Made by a program: the position numbers and the translations under genes
Source of the DNA: JBEIDK01 sp040383485
Lineage (GTDB): Bacteria > Bacteroidota > Bacteroidia > UBA4408
Direction: 5' to 3'
Assembly (NCBI GenBank): GCA_040383485.1
Contig: JBEIDK010000094.1
Location: 1-12,617, forward strand
Length of the DNA stretch: 12,617 nt
Shown: one piece after another, positions 1 to 7,700 of the stretch
Position numbering within the stretch: the stretch's first letter is position 1
How the letters are laid out: each line of letters opens with the position of its first letter
Notes under the pieces: model-generated
The model's input: the letters and a program-made list of their open reading frames with translations, nothing else
Databases searched by the model: none
Told to the model about the DNA's origin: nothing

Positions 1-302
1 GTACTCAAAAAATAAATCTGAGAAGCATCTTTATTGAACCTTGCAGCAAATTCTGAAAATTTGGTATCGGTTAAACGCACTACTGATGAACCATTCGTAG
101 ACATCAAATATAAATCCTTTGTGCCTTTGTTTTCCTGAATTGAAACTTCATTTACATCAAAAACAATTTTACTTGCATCAGCACTTGAAACTGGTTTTGA
201 AATTCGTTTTAATCCAATTAAGCTTTCGATAGTTAAGTTGTTTTGACAATTTGAAATAATTGGCATCATAAAAATTGATGCTACTAAAAATAATTTCTTC
301 AT
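1..302 (-). CDS. Secreted S9-family peptidase (dipeptidyl/acylaminoacyl-peptidase type), N-terminal fragment
   Basis: Reading leftward from an ATG at 302-300, the frame stays open for 100 codons and runs off the window edge, so only the N-terminus is present. It begins with a signal peptide (MKKLFLVASI, then a hydrophobic stretch to about residue 19). The cysteine at 19 follows Asn, which makes a lipobox unlikely. Residues 23-35 (LTIESLIGLKRIS) and the following V-S-x-A-D-x-x-K-I-V-F pattern match the usual beginning of Bacteroidota S9 peptidases. In that family an N-terminal beta-propeller precedes a C-terminal alpha/beta-hydrolase. Residues 60-80 (KDLYLMSTNG...RLTDT) fit a first propeller blade of the PD40/TolB type. 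The catalytic Ser-Asp-His domain would lie outside the window, so activity cannot be judged. A stand-alone TolB-like propeller protein is the main alternative. It is divergent from the PPTase gene with a 59-base gap. Confidence 0.7.
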   Translation of the reverse strand, partial: MKKLFLVASIFMMPIISNCQNNLTIESLIGLKRISKPVSSADASKIVFDVNEVSIQENKGTKDLYLMSTNGSSVVRLTDTKFSEFAARFNKDASQIYFLS

Positions 303-361
303 TATAATTTATATTATGATTTGATTTGTGAATAATATTTTTTTAACGAAAGTATAAAATT

Positions 362-994
362 ATGGCACTATTCAAACAATATGAAACTAACGCTAAGAGC
401 ATGGTATCGCTATGGATATTAAATGAAAGTAATACTGAATTATTATCTATTGCCAAGGAAATGAATTTAGAATTAAGACTAAACCATTACAAATTTGAAC
501 AACAACATAATGAATATTTATCAAGCAGAATTGCTTTAAAAAAAATAAATCCTGTTTTTATTATTGATGAGAAAAAAGAAAAATCAGCGCCTCAATTATT
601 AAATTCGAAAACAAATATTTCAATATCTCATTGTAAAAAAATGTCGGTAGCAATGTCTAATTATTTACATCCTGTAGGCATAGATTGCGAAGTAATAAGT
701 CCACGAATACATAGCATTAGCAGTCGTTTCATGAATAGTAGTGAATTGGAATTTATAAATAAAAATAATGACGATAAGCTATTATTACAATATATTATTT
801 GGTGCAGTAAAGAATCTATTTTTAAAAAATATAATTCACTTCATCTTGATTTTCGAGAGAATATTTTCATTGAAAATTTCAAATTAAAATCATCAGGAGA
901 ACTAATTTCATTAGTTAAGACACATAATTTAATGATCAGAGAAAAATTATTTTACTTTTTTTTTGATGATGTTGTTATCGTGCATACAACATAA
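362..994 (+). CDS. 4'-phosphopantetheinyl transferase superfamily protein
   Basis: This family moves the 4'-phosphopantetheine arm of coenzyme A onto a serine of acyl or peptidyl carrier proteins. The 210-residue protein shows the family's motifs in order: NISISH at 85-90, VGIDCE at 105-110 (D108 and E110 are the expected Mg2+ ligands) and WCSKESIFKK at 147-156 (W-x-x-K-E-S-x-x-K, with K150, E151 and K155). Length and two-halved layout suit the Sfp/AcpT-like group (about 200-240 residues) rather than the roughly 120-residue AcpS. The ATG at 362 follows an AT-rich leader with no Shine-Dalgarno, normal for the phylum. No carrier protein, fatty-acid synthase or NRPS/PKS gene lies in the window, so the target is unknown. 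It may serve the housekeeping acyl carrier protein. No clear terminator follows: the AT-only hairpin near 1003-1020 is weak. Confidence 0.88.
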   Translation: MALFKQYETNAKSMVSLWILNESNTELLSIAKEMNLELRLNHYKFEQQHNEYLSSRIALKKINPVFIIDEKKEKSAPQLLNSKTNISISHCKKMSVAMSNYLHPVGIDCEVISPRIHSISSRFMNSSELEFINKNNDDKLLLQYIIWCSKESIFKKYNSLHLDFRENIFIENFKLKSSGELISLVKTHNLMIREKLFYFFFDDVVIVHTT

Positions 995-1128
995 TTTTAA
1001 AAAATAATTAGCCGATTATTAAAATCAAAAAGCTCTGTATGCATTGATTTATATATAGTTTTAGAGCATCATAAATATTATACTTTTAAATATTTAATTG
1101 CCGAACTCATTCTGCACCTTCGAAAATA

Positions 1129-1157
1129 GTTAATAACTAACAATATTCTGTTAATAA
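1129..1157. repeat. Pair of GTTAATAA direct repeats, 21 bp apart
   Basis: The octamer GTTAATAA occurs at 1129-1136 and again at 1150-1157, with starts 21 bp apart, close to two helical turns. The pair lies just upstream of the promoter candidate for the AAPAKK gene, where an activator site could sit. The bases are common in AT-rich DNA, so chance is a real possibility. The rest of the 251-base gap 995-1245 shows no ORF or RNA gene that I can recognise. Confidence 0.2.
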
Positions 1158-1174
1158 ATTATAGGTAAAGAAAA

Positions 1175-1204
1175 TTGCATATAATGAGTTTATAATTTTC
1201 TTTG
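1175..1204 (+). promoter_or_regulatory. Promoter candidate for the AAPAKK-repeat gene
   Basis: A TTG at 1175-1177 is followed after 19 bp by TTTCTTTG at 1197-1204. This matches the Bacteroidota -7 element TAnnTTTG except for the second base. Spacing matches the well-formed promoter at 11816-11845. It would give a leader of about 30-35 bases before the ATG at 1246. Confidence 0.4.
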
Positions 1205-1245
1205 TATCAACTAATCAATTAATGGATAACTTAAATTAATTTATC

Positions 1246-1593
1246 ATGGCAACAGTAAAAAAAGCAGCTCCTGCGAAAAAAGCAGCGGCACCAGCAAAAA
1301 AAGCAGCTCCTGCGAAAAAAGCAGCGGCACCAGCAAAAAAGGCAGCTCCTGCTAAAAAAGCAGCACCTGCAAAAAAAGCAGCACCAGCTAAAAAAGCGGC
1401 TCCTGCAAAAAAAGCAGCTCCTGCTAAGAAAGCAGCTCCAGCTAAAAAAGCGGCTCCAGCTAAAAAAGCGGCTCCAGCTAAAAAAGCAGCACCTGCAAAA
1501 AAAGCAGCTCCTGCTAAGAAAGCAGCTCCAGCTAAAAAAGCGGCTCCAGCTAAAAAAGCGGCTCCAGCTAAAAAAGCTCCTGCTAAAAAGTAA
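1246..1593 (+). CDS. Histone H1-tail-like Lys/Ala/Pro repeat protein
   Basis: After MATVKK, the 115-residue protein consists wholly of 18 APAKK-containing units. Most are AAPAKK, two early ones are AAAPAKK, and the last is APAKK directly before TAA. It contains only A, K, P and the initial M, T and V. It has no acidic or aromatic residue, no signal peptide and no globular domain, so it should be disordered and extremely basic. Such tails resemble the C-termini of eukaryotic H1, bacterial H1-like proteins (Chlamydia Hc, Bordetella BpH) and AlgP. The likely role is non-specific binding to DNA or RNA as a nucleoid protein, by analogy only. The plus frame is chosen over the overlapping minus-strand ORF because of its own promoter candidate, immediate terminator, synonymous codon variation and a leader without overlap. 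Strong expression is plausible. Confidence 0.8.
   Translation: MATVKKAAPAKKAAAPAKKAAPAKKAAAPAKKAAPAKKAAPAKKAAPAKKAAPAKKAAPAKKAAPAKKAAPAKKAAPAKKAAPAKKAAPAKKAAPAKKAAPAKKAAPAKKAPAKK
1264..1587 (+). repeat. 18-bp coding tandem repeat array (AAPAKK units)
   Basis: The array has a basic 18-bp period with third-base variation (gct/gca/gcg, aaa/aag). Two higher orders are visible. At the 5' end a 39-bp unit encoding 13 residues recurs, with starts at 1267 and 1306 and the beginning of another at 1345. Further on a 90-bp period (five 18-bp units) appears. The array lies inside the coding sequence and keeps frame throughout. Confidence 0.9.
1402..1577 (+). repeat. Perfect 86-bp direct duplication inside the AAPAKK gene
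   Basis: Positions 1402-1487 and 1492-1577 are identical over 86 bp, offset by 90 bp (five hexapeptide units). They share even the rare aag codon at the same place in each copy. The flanks differ (t at 1401 against a at 1491; different bases after 1487 and 1577). Identity at silent positions points to recent slippage or unequal recombination rather than selection on the protein. Confidence 0.88.
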
Positions 1594-1610
1594 TCAGTTA
1601 TTACAACTGT

Positions 1611-1647
1611 AAAAAATCCTTCCGAAGCTCGGAGGGATTTTTTTTTA
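1611..1647 (+). terminator. Rho-independent terminator after the AAPAKK gene
   Basis: AAATCCTTCCGA (1614-1625) pairs with TCGGAGGGATTT (1629-1640) around the loop AGC. This gives 12 pairs with one G-U wobble on the plus-strand RNA, followed by a run of T through 1646. It lies 20 bases after the stop codon. Confidence 0.93.
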
Positions 1648-1668
1648 TTTATCAAATCAATTCTTGCC

Positions 1669-1676
1669 TAAATTTG
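1669..1676 (+). promoter_or_regulatory. -7 element candidate for the DUF3108 gene
   Basis: TAAATTTG at 1669-1676 fits TAnnTTTG exactly. No TTG stands about 19 bp upstream, where the T-tract of the preceding terminator lies, so the -33 side is poor. Transcription would begin around 1681-1684, a leader of only about ten bases before the ATG at 1692. The terminator just upstream makes a promoter here necessary unless read-through occurs. Confidence 0.5.
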
Positions 1677-1691
1677 TTACATAAATAATTA

Positions 1692-2501
1692 ATGAAGCAA
1701 CTTGCCCTTATCATATTTTTATCATCTCAAATTCAAATTTTTGGTCAAAAATTTAATTGTAAAACAAGCAATACCTCCTTTAAAAATAATGAAGAACTTT
1801 ATTACGAAGTTTACTATCATCTTGGCCCAATATGGGTAGCTGCTGGCGATGTTACTTTTAAAACTGAAGTTACTAAATTTCAAAATCAAGATTGCTATAA
1901 ATTTACTGGAAATGGCCAATCATTTAAAAGTTATGATTGGATATTTAAGGTAAGAGATAAGTTTGAAAGTTTAGTTGATACGATAAGTTTTAAGCCATTA
2001 AAATATTTGAGAGATACAAGGGAAGGTGGCAATACAACTTATAACTTGAACTATTTTAATCATAATAAGAATCTTGCCTATACCTTCTTTAAAAATAGTA
2101 AAACAAGCCTAGTTAAAGATACAGTGCATATTAATGACTGCACATACGATGTAATGTCAATGATATATTATGCAAGAACCATTGACTATAATAATTGCAA
2201 ACCAAATGAACTTATTCCAATTTCAATTTTCTTAGACGCTAAAACATATAACAAGCAGTACATTAGATACCTTGGAAAGGCAACATTAAAAACAAGTTTA
2301 GGAACTTTTAATTGTATTAAATTCTCTCCAAAATTAATTGCAGGAACTATATTTAAAGAAGGCGATGAAATGATTGTTTGGGTTACAGACGATAAAAATA
2401 AAATCCCATTACTTGTAGAAACTCCAATAATTGTAGGTTCAATACAAACAAAAATAAAAAGCATTAAAGGAGAAAGAAGTAAATTGAACTTGATTAAATA
2501 A
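1692..2501 (+). CDS. DUF3108 domain-containing exported protein
   Basis: The 269-residue protein opens with a signal peptide (KQLALIIFLSSQIQIFG, cleavage near residue 18-19). A single beta-rich domain, about 34-258, matches the DUF3108 family as found in Bacteroidota. Supporting signs are EELYYEVYYHLGPIWVAAG (35-52), a turn with DWIFKVRDKFES (82-93), DVMSMIYYAR (153-162) and VWVTDDKNKIPLLVE (229-243). It is presumably periplasmic or outer-membrane associated. The family is structurally uncharacterised in most members and no enzymatic residues can be pointed to. It has no partner gene: the AAPAKK gene upstream is separated by a strong terminator, and downstream it converges with the barrel gene after only 10 bases with no hairpin between. 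The transcripts may therefore run into each other. Confidence 0.82.
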   Translation: MKQLALIIFLSSQIQIFGQKFNCKTSNTSFKNNEELYYEVYYHLGPIWVAAGDVTFKTEVTKFQNQDCYKFTGNGQSFKSYDWIFKVRDKFESLVDTISFKPLKYLRDTREGGNTTYNLNYFNHNKNLAYTFFKNSKTSLVKDTVHINDCTYDVMSMIYYARTIDYNNCKPNELIPISIFLDAKTYNKQYIRYLGKATLKTSLGTFNCIKFSPKLIAGTIFKEGDEMIVWVTDDKNKIPLLVETPIIVGSIQTKIKSIKGERSKLNLIK

Positions 2502-2511
2502 CTTTATCTAA

Positions 2512-4047
2512 TTATTCATTCCTTTTACTTATATTAAATCTAACACCTATTTGCGTGCCCATTGTATTTAATCGCCTCACAACAGTATAATCATTTTTGT
2601 AAATATTATTTATGCCTATATTAATAGGTAAATAAACAATTAATTTAAGCCTATCATTAATGTTGTAAGCTGCACCAAAACTTACAACCGAAACTATATG
2701 ATTACTACTAAAGGGAGATTGACTTTTATTTGAATAATTTACCAATTTGTTATTTCTATAGTCTTTAAAATTTCCTTTTGACGCTATTAGTCGGCTATAT
2801 AAAACACCAATACCTAATTCAAAATCAAACTTATTATAATTAAAATTGTACCCAACATACACCGGAATTTGAATAAATGAATTAGTATTTTTATTCCCAT
2901 TTGATTTATACGTGGTTGTTAATACTTCTATTGGAATATTGCGTTTAATGATTGTATCTGTGCCATTAATGATTATTGAATCCCCAATTGCGGAAACATA
3001 TTGTTGACTAGTGTAGCTGTAACCTAATTGCTCCTTCCATTGCATTATCGCAAGTCCTGCCTTAATAGTAAATTTGTTCTTTTTAAAGCCTAGATTAATA
3101 CCAAAGTTGTAAATTGGTTGTGTTATTTTAATAGAATCTATTAACTGGTTTTTTGATATGACATTATTCTTACTAAACTTATTCTGTCCAAATGAAATCC
3201 CAAATTGCGGCTCAATAAAACGAATTGATTTATTTAATATTTTTTTTAAAGTATCCTTTTTTGTAACTATTTCGCTAACAATAGAATTACTAGTTGAATC
3301 GACTGCAGAAACGATGTTAACTAATCTATTTATCAAAGTATCAACTTGCATTGAATCTGTTTTTACAATAGTTTTATTTTCGGATTTATTCTCATTAACT
3401 TTTAGGTTCTCTATGTTTCTATTTTCTAATACTTGTTTAATAATATTGTTGATTTTAGTGCCAGATTCAACTTCTGTATTTTCATTGTCAGATTGTATAG
3501 GTTCTTGAAGTATACAATCCCTATTCATATTAATATGTATTGATTCAATTTTATGTTTTCTAACTTTATTACGAGATGTTATGTTTTCTTTTTTTGTTTC
3601 TTGATTAAGTGCAGGTTTTACATATTCATCTAAATTAGCCTCAGAATGATTTGTGCTATTTTTTTTATCATTTGTTTTGCTTATTGATTCGGTATTGTTA
3701 GTTGTATTTTCATGATTAGAAGTTTCATTATTAGATTCATTTGACTTGATTAATTGTTGACGATTGTTAGATGCATTTGTATTTTTTGATGATTCATTTT
3801 TAGTTTTAAACTTCTCTTTTGCATCTGCCAATTTTTGTTGTTCGTTACTTAAAAAGAACAAAGCGGCAAACAAAATTGCCATTGCAGTAATTATTATTAT
3901 AAAATAATTCTTGTTGTTATTGCCTTCTTCTGGGTCAATATTGCCGCGTTTTTCAGCAATTGCATCTTGTAAATTATTCGGTGGTTCTACACCAAAATTA
4001 TCCATGGCATTACTAAAAATATCGTCTATTTTTTCTGTCTCTTTCAT
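2512..4047 (-). CDS. Trans-envelope protein: cytoplasmic N-terminus, one TM helix, long linker, C-terminal outer-membrane beta-barrel; possible anti-sigma partner
   Basis: This 511-residue protein has four visible parts. Residues 1-47 are a charged, soluble segment (KIDDIFSNAMDNF, EPPNNLQDAI). Residues 48-66 form one strong hydrophobic helix (YFIIIITAMAILFAALFFL) with no signal-cleavage site. Residues 67-275 are a hydrophilic linker very rich in Asn, Ser, Lys, Glu and Thr. Residues about 276-511 show alternating beta-strands with aromatic ends, as in the outer-membrane beta-barrel domain of PorT/OMP_b-brl_2 type (FIEPQFGISFG, FIQIPVYVGYNF, FDFELGIGVLYSRL, MGTQIGVRFNIS). The gene follows an ECF sigma factor by 80 bases on the same strand. 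In Bacteroidota, genes placed like this are often anti-sigma-like membrane proteins. An anti-sigma role for residues 1-47 is inferred, since I see no zinc-binding HxxxCxxC motif. The barrel assignment is from strand pattern only. Confidence 0.75.
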   Translation of the reverse strand: MKETEKIDDIFSNAMDNFGVEPPNNLQDAIAEKRGNIDPEEGNNNKNYFIIIITAMAILFAALFFLSNEQQKLADAKEKFKTKNESSKNTNASNNRQQLIKSNESNNETSNHENTTNNTESISKTNDKKNSTNHSEANLDEYVKPALNQETKKENITSRNKVRKHKIESIHINMNRDCILQEPIQSDNENTEVESGTKINNIIKQVLENRNIENLKVNENKSENKTIVKTDSMQVDTLINRLVNIVSAVDSTSNSIVSEIVTKKDTLKKILNKSIRFIEPQFGISFGQNKFSKNNVISKNQLIDSIKITQPIYNFGINLGFKKNKFTIKAGLAIMQWKEQLGYSYTSQQYVSAIGDSIIINGTDTIIKRNIPIEVLTTTYKSNGNKNTNSFIQIPVYVGYNFNYNKFDFELGIGVLYSRLIASKGNFKDYRNNKLVNYSNKSQSPFSSNHIVSVVSFGAAYNINDRLKLIVYLPINIGINNIYKNDYTVVRRLNTMGTQIGVRFNISKRNE

Positions 4048-4127
4048 CTTTTTAATTTTCTTTTATGGACGATGGAATAATCATTTTTGATTGTGTTTTA
4101 CTATTTTGGATAAATGATAATTCCATT

Positions 4128-4673
4128 TTACTTTTCTTGTTTTTGCAACAGTTGTTTCACTTGGGTTTGTAGTATTTTTCTTGCTTTAAATAGTTGACTT
4201 TTGCTGGTTCCTTCTTCAATATTTAGTGTTTCGGCTATTTGCTTATGGCTATACTTTTCAATGGCATACATGTTAAAAACAACCCTATAGCCATCAGGTA
4301 AATTTCTTATTAGGTTTAATAGTATTTCTTTAGGTACATCAACATCTTGTTCTTCAAAAGTCTCATCAATGTATTGTTCGTTTTCAGTAACACTAGTAAA
4401 ACTTATTTTTCTGTTTTTTCTACAATAGTCTAAAGCCGAATTCACAAATATTCTTTTTACCCAACCATCAAACGAACCTTCATTTTTATAGTTTTTTAGT
4501 TGTGTATAAACCTTTACAAAAGCTTCTTGAAAAACATCTTTTGCATCATCAACATCAGCTACATATCTCAAACAAATGGCATAGGTTATAGATGCAAATC
4601 GATTGTAAAGTAAATCTTCAAAAAGCTTGTTTTTATTAACGCAGCCATTTATTATTTCTTCTTCGCTATACAT
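4128..4673 (-). CDS. RNA polymerase sigma-70 factor, ECF subfamily
   Basis: The 181-residue protein is typical in length for group 4 (ECF) sigma factors. Region 2 spans about 16-87, with DAKDVFQEAFVKVYTQL (43-59) for core binding and -10 recognition, then GSFDGWVKRIFVNSALDYCRK (region 2.4). Region 4 covers about 117-172: LPDGYRVVFNMYAIE, then the helix-turn-helix YSHKQIAETLNIEEGTSKSQ (141-160) and LFKARKIL. Regions 1.1 and 3 are absent, as expected. It directs RNA polymerase to an alternative promoter set, probably an envelope-response regulon that cannot be read from this window. It lies 80 bases before the barrel/TM protein gene and 64 bases after the T9SS protein gene, all on minus. A 10-bp hairpin sits in its leader. 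No TAnnTTTG stands just upstream, so read-through from the T9SS gene is possible. Confidence 0.95.
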   Translation of the reverse strand: MYSEEEIINGCVNKNKLFEDLLYNRFASITYAICLRYVADVDDAKDVFQEAFVKVYTQLKNYKNEGSFDGWVKRIFVNSALDYCRKNRKISFTSVTENEQYIDETFEEQDVDVPKEILLNLIRNLPDGYRVVFNMYAIEKYSHKQIAETLNIEEGTSKSQLFKARKILQTQVKQLLQKQEK

Positions 4674-4694
4674 AAATATTTATAAAAGTTCAAT

Positions 4695-4723
4695 CCCACT
4701 CTTCATGGCAGCAGAAGAGTGGG
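4695..4723 (-). terminator. Perfect 10-bp hairpin between T9SS protein gene and sigma-factor gene
   Basis: CCCACTCTTC at 4695-4704 pairs perfectly with GAAGAGTGGG at 4714-4723 around a 9-base loop. Reading on minus it lies about 14 bases after the stop of the T9SS gene and 21 bases before the sigma-factor ATG. The bases that follow on minus (ATTGAACTTTTATA) do not form a proper T-tract, so it may be a weak or partial terminator, or a leader or stability structure of the sigma-factor mRNA. Confidence 0.55.
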
Positions 4724-4737
4724 GAAGAACCTTTTTA

Positions 4738-7700
4738 CTATTTATTAATAATATTTATTTTATGATAAGATGTATTTTGTGCTGAGCTAACTTTTAAAAT
4801 ATATAAACCAGATTTCAGACTGGAAACATCTAGGTTATAGTAGTTCATTCCTTTATTACCTTGTGTTGTTTCTTCCATAATTGATTTACCGTTTATGTCG
4901 GAAAGCGAAAGTTTTACTTGCGAATCATCGGTTAAAATATACTTTACAAAACCACGGCCACTTAATGGATTTGGGAACACACCAACATTATTGTTAGTAA
5001 TAATGATTGCTTGACTATCCAAAATAAGTGATGGATCAACCATTAGTAAATTTGAATATGGAGTTGCAACTGGTTCGTTATAATCAAAGTAAATATTTGC
5101 CATATCTGATATGATGTCTCCTTCTACTAAACTACTTAAAGCCTTTATTCTAAAGGTTACAAAGCCATTGCTTGCATCACCACTATCAGCCTCCGTAGGT
5201 AAATCAATATTGTCAAACTTGTAAGTAACAATATTACCTAATCTAGTTACTTGGCAATTATCACTACCTCCAAGTAGCACATAACTATTTGGGTCAAGCT
5301 TATCACTTAGTTCATCAACTATTCTAATATTAATGGCTTTGTAATTTCCTAGATTTTGAAAACGAATCATGTATTCAATTGTTTGATTTGTATCAATACT
5401 TGATATATACTGTTCCATTACATTACCTGAATTAGTTCTGATCACAAGCTTATCATTAGGGTCCCAACTTGATACCGAAAGTTGATTTAATGTTGCAGTA
5501 TTATTTGCAAGCAAAGTTTCTGTACCTGTATTATTGCTAATGGCAGCAGTACTAGTAACAGGAGTATTCATCATTAATTGAACTATTGCAGTAAAGTTTA
5601 CATACAAATATTGATTGGTATAAGCAGCTATAGTTGGAATATCCCAAGTGATTGTGCGTGTGGCTGTATTTATGTTTGTAGGAGTAATACTTGCATTATC
5701 AAATGTTCTTAAGCTATCGTACGTCATGGTTATTGTGTTGTTTGCCGATGTAGCTCCGTTATTATAATATTCTATTGTATAATGCGCCGGAAATCCATTG
5801 TTTACAACAGAAGTTGGCCAAAGGTTTACTCCTAAGTCAGCGCCAATATTGGTGGTATGAATACCAAAATTTTTATTTGGAAAACTACTACCAACTGTAT
5901 TCGCATTTATTGAAATGGTACCTGGGGTAGTTAGTGTATAGCTAGAAAATGCATTTTGTGGTGTATAAGTTAAGCTATAACTATTTGCTACTACATTCAT
6001 GTTAAAGTTACCATGTGCATCAGTGAATACTGTGTATTGACCAGCTATAATAGGTTGGTATGCAATGCCTGTCTCTAAACTATCAAGTACACCATCATTA
6101 TCATCATCATAAAATAATTTACCACTTATGGTAGATGTATTATTAGAGATACCAAAGTTGTATACACAAGAATTATTGCCGTAGCCAGCTGTAACATTTA
6201 AATACTTTGCAATGGTGTCGGAGCTGAATGGAGTGGTAAAATTGTGACCAGGAGTTGTAGAATAAGATATGATATAATTTCCAGCAGGTACATTTACACT
6301 ATAATGTCCTTGCCCATCAACAGTAGCATTATAAGTATTTCCATTACCTATTACAGATATTAAATTGCTATTTACAACCGCTGTTTCTAAACCATCAAAC
6401 ACACCATTGTTATTTGCATCATTAAATACATTTCCACACAAAGTAATAGTGCTATCAAAAGGTGCATAATACGTATAACAATTGTTTTTTGAACAACCCA
6501 ACGAGTCAGTAATTGTTACACAATATTCTCCGCTTGTGTAAGCATAGATAAACGGCGCTGTGCTGCCATTGCTCCATAGATAAGTACGGCTTGCTTGTGT
6601 ACCTGCTCCGTTGGCTGCATTGGCTGTAATCTTTAAAGGATATTGTCCTTGAAACAGACCATAGCTAGTACTCCACGGCCAATTTGGGCTTAAGTTACAA
6701 GCACCAGCAGAAAAGTCAATTGTTTGTGTTGTAGAAGCATTGCATCCTCCACCTGTAACTGTAAGTGTTACATCAAATACTTCTCCTGGAGCATATGGAC
6801 GAATAGTATAAGGCGTAAGTGAATCATAGTAGTTTACATATATTGTATCAACATAACCATCACTATATGTCCAAGTATATGTGTGCGGATTTGCTAAATA
6901 TCCCCACGTCCATTCTTCACAATGAATTGAAAGTGATGCGGTATTTGGTACAACAGAACTTGTTCCCAAACCATATGCAAATTTTGCGCTACATGTATCT
7001 TGAAAATGTGGGTTGTATTTTATTTGAGCGTCTTGTGCAACCCATTGATTAATGCTTGCTACGCAACCATTTGCGTCTGTAATATGTACTGAATAATATC
7101 CTGGGCGGTTTGCAATTATAGAAGTAGTAGTAGTTGGACTAGTACCATTTAGTGTATCATTCCAAGTATAGCTTAAAGGAGGTATGCCACCAACCACAAC
7201 AGCATTCAAAATATTATTATTACTCGTAGGTGGGGTTATACTGCTAATAAAGTTGTAATTGCAATGCAATATATTGATGTTTGTTACAATGGTATCTATT
7301 AAACCCGAAGATGCACTAACAATATATGTAATGGTATAACCTCCATAGTTATTATAAGTATGGGTTGGAAAGGCTTGGGTAGAAGTTGTACCATCGCCAA
7401 AGTCCCAAAATTGGCTAACCAAATTTAAAGGTGTAGAATTACAATCGATTGTGTTATCTGAAAAGTCAACCGTAAGTGAATTTCCACCTTGTTGAAGAAA
7501 CACAAAATTCGCATTGATACAAGGGGCACTGTTATACTGAATTGAAAAACCATTTAAGCTAACCGAGCCATATGTAGCGTAACAACCATTAGACTGATAT
7601 ATGGTAAGTGTATACATTGTACTATCAACTGCTTGTAAAGTTAACCCACCATTTGAAATCTGAGATGCTGGTGTTGGTGTATAGATCCATTGAGAAGTTG

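Noticed and set aside
1031..1066. Possible hairpin GCTCT...AGAGC after the PPTase gene
   Set aside because: A 5-bp stem with a loop of about 26 bases and no T-tract is too weak to call a terminator or RNA element.
1264..1587. CRISPR-like regular repeats
   Set aside because: There are no unique spacers between repeats; the period is 18 bp, in frame and coding.
1236..1655. Minus-strand ORF of 139 codons over the AAPAKK gene (AGAAFLAGAAFF repeats)
   Set aside because: It is the mirror of the repeat: any in-frame 18-bp array stays open on both strands. It begins within the T-run after the plus-strand terminator stem and has no promoter of its own, whereas the plus frame has promoter, start, stop and terminator in order.
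3158..3508. Plus-strand ORF of 116 codons inside the barrel gene
   Set aside because: It overlaps a well-supported minus gene in its low-complexity linker; the translation is a hydrophobic mirror of Asn/Lys/Ser codons, with no family likeness.
6819..7052. Plus-strand ORF of 77 codons inside the T9SS protein gene
   Set aside because: The opposite strand encodes a continuous multidomain protein here; no signal, domain or promoter supports the short ORF.
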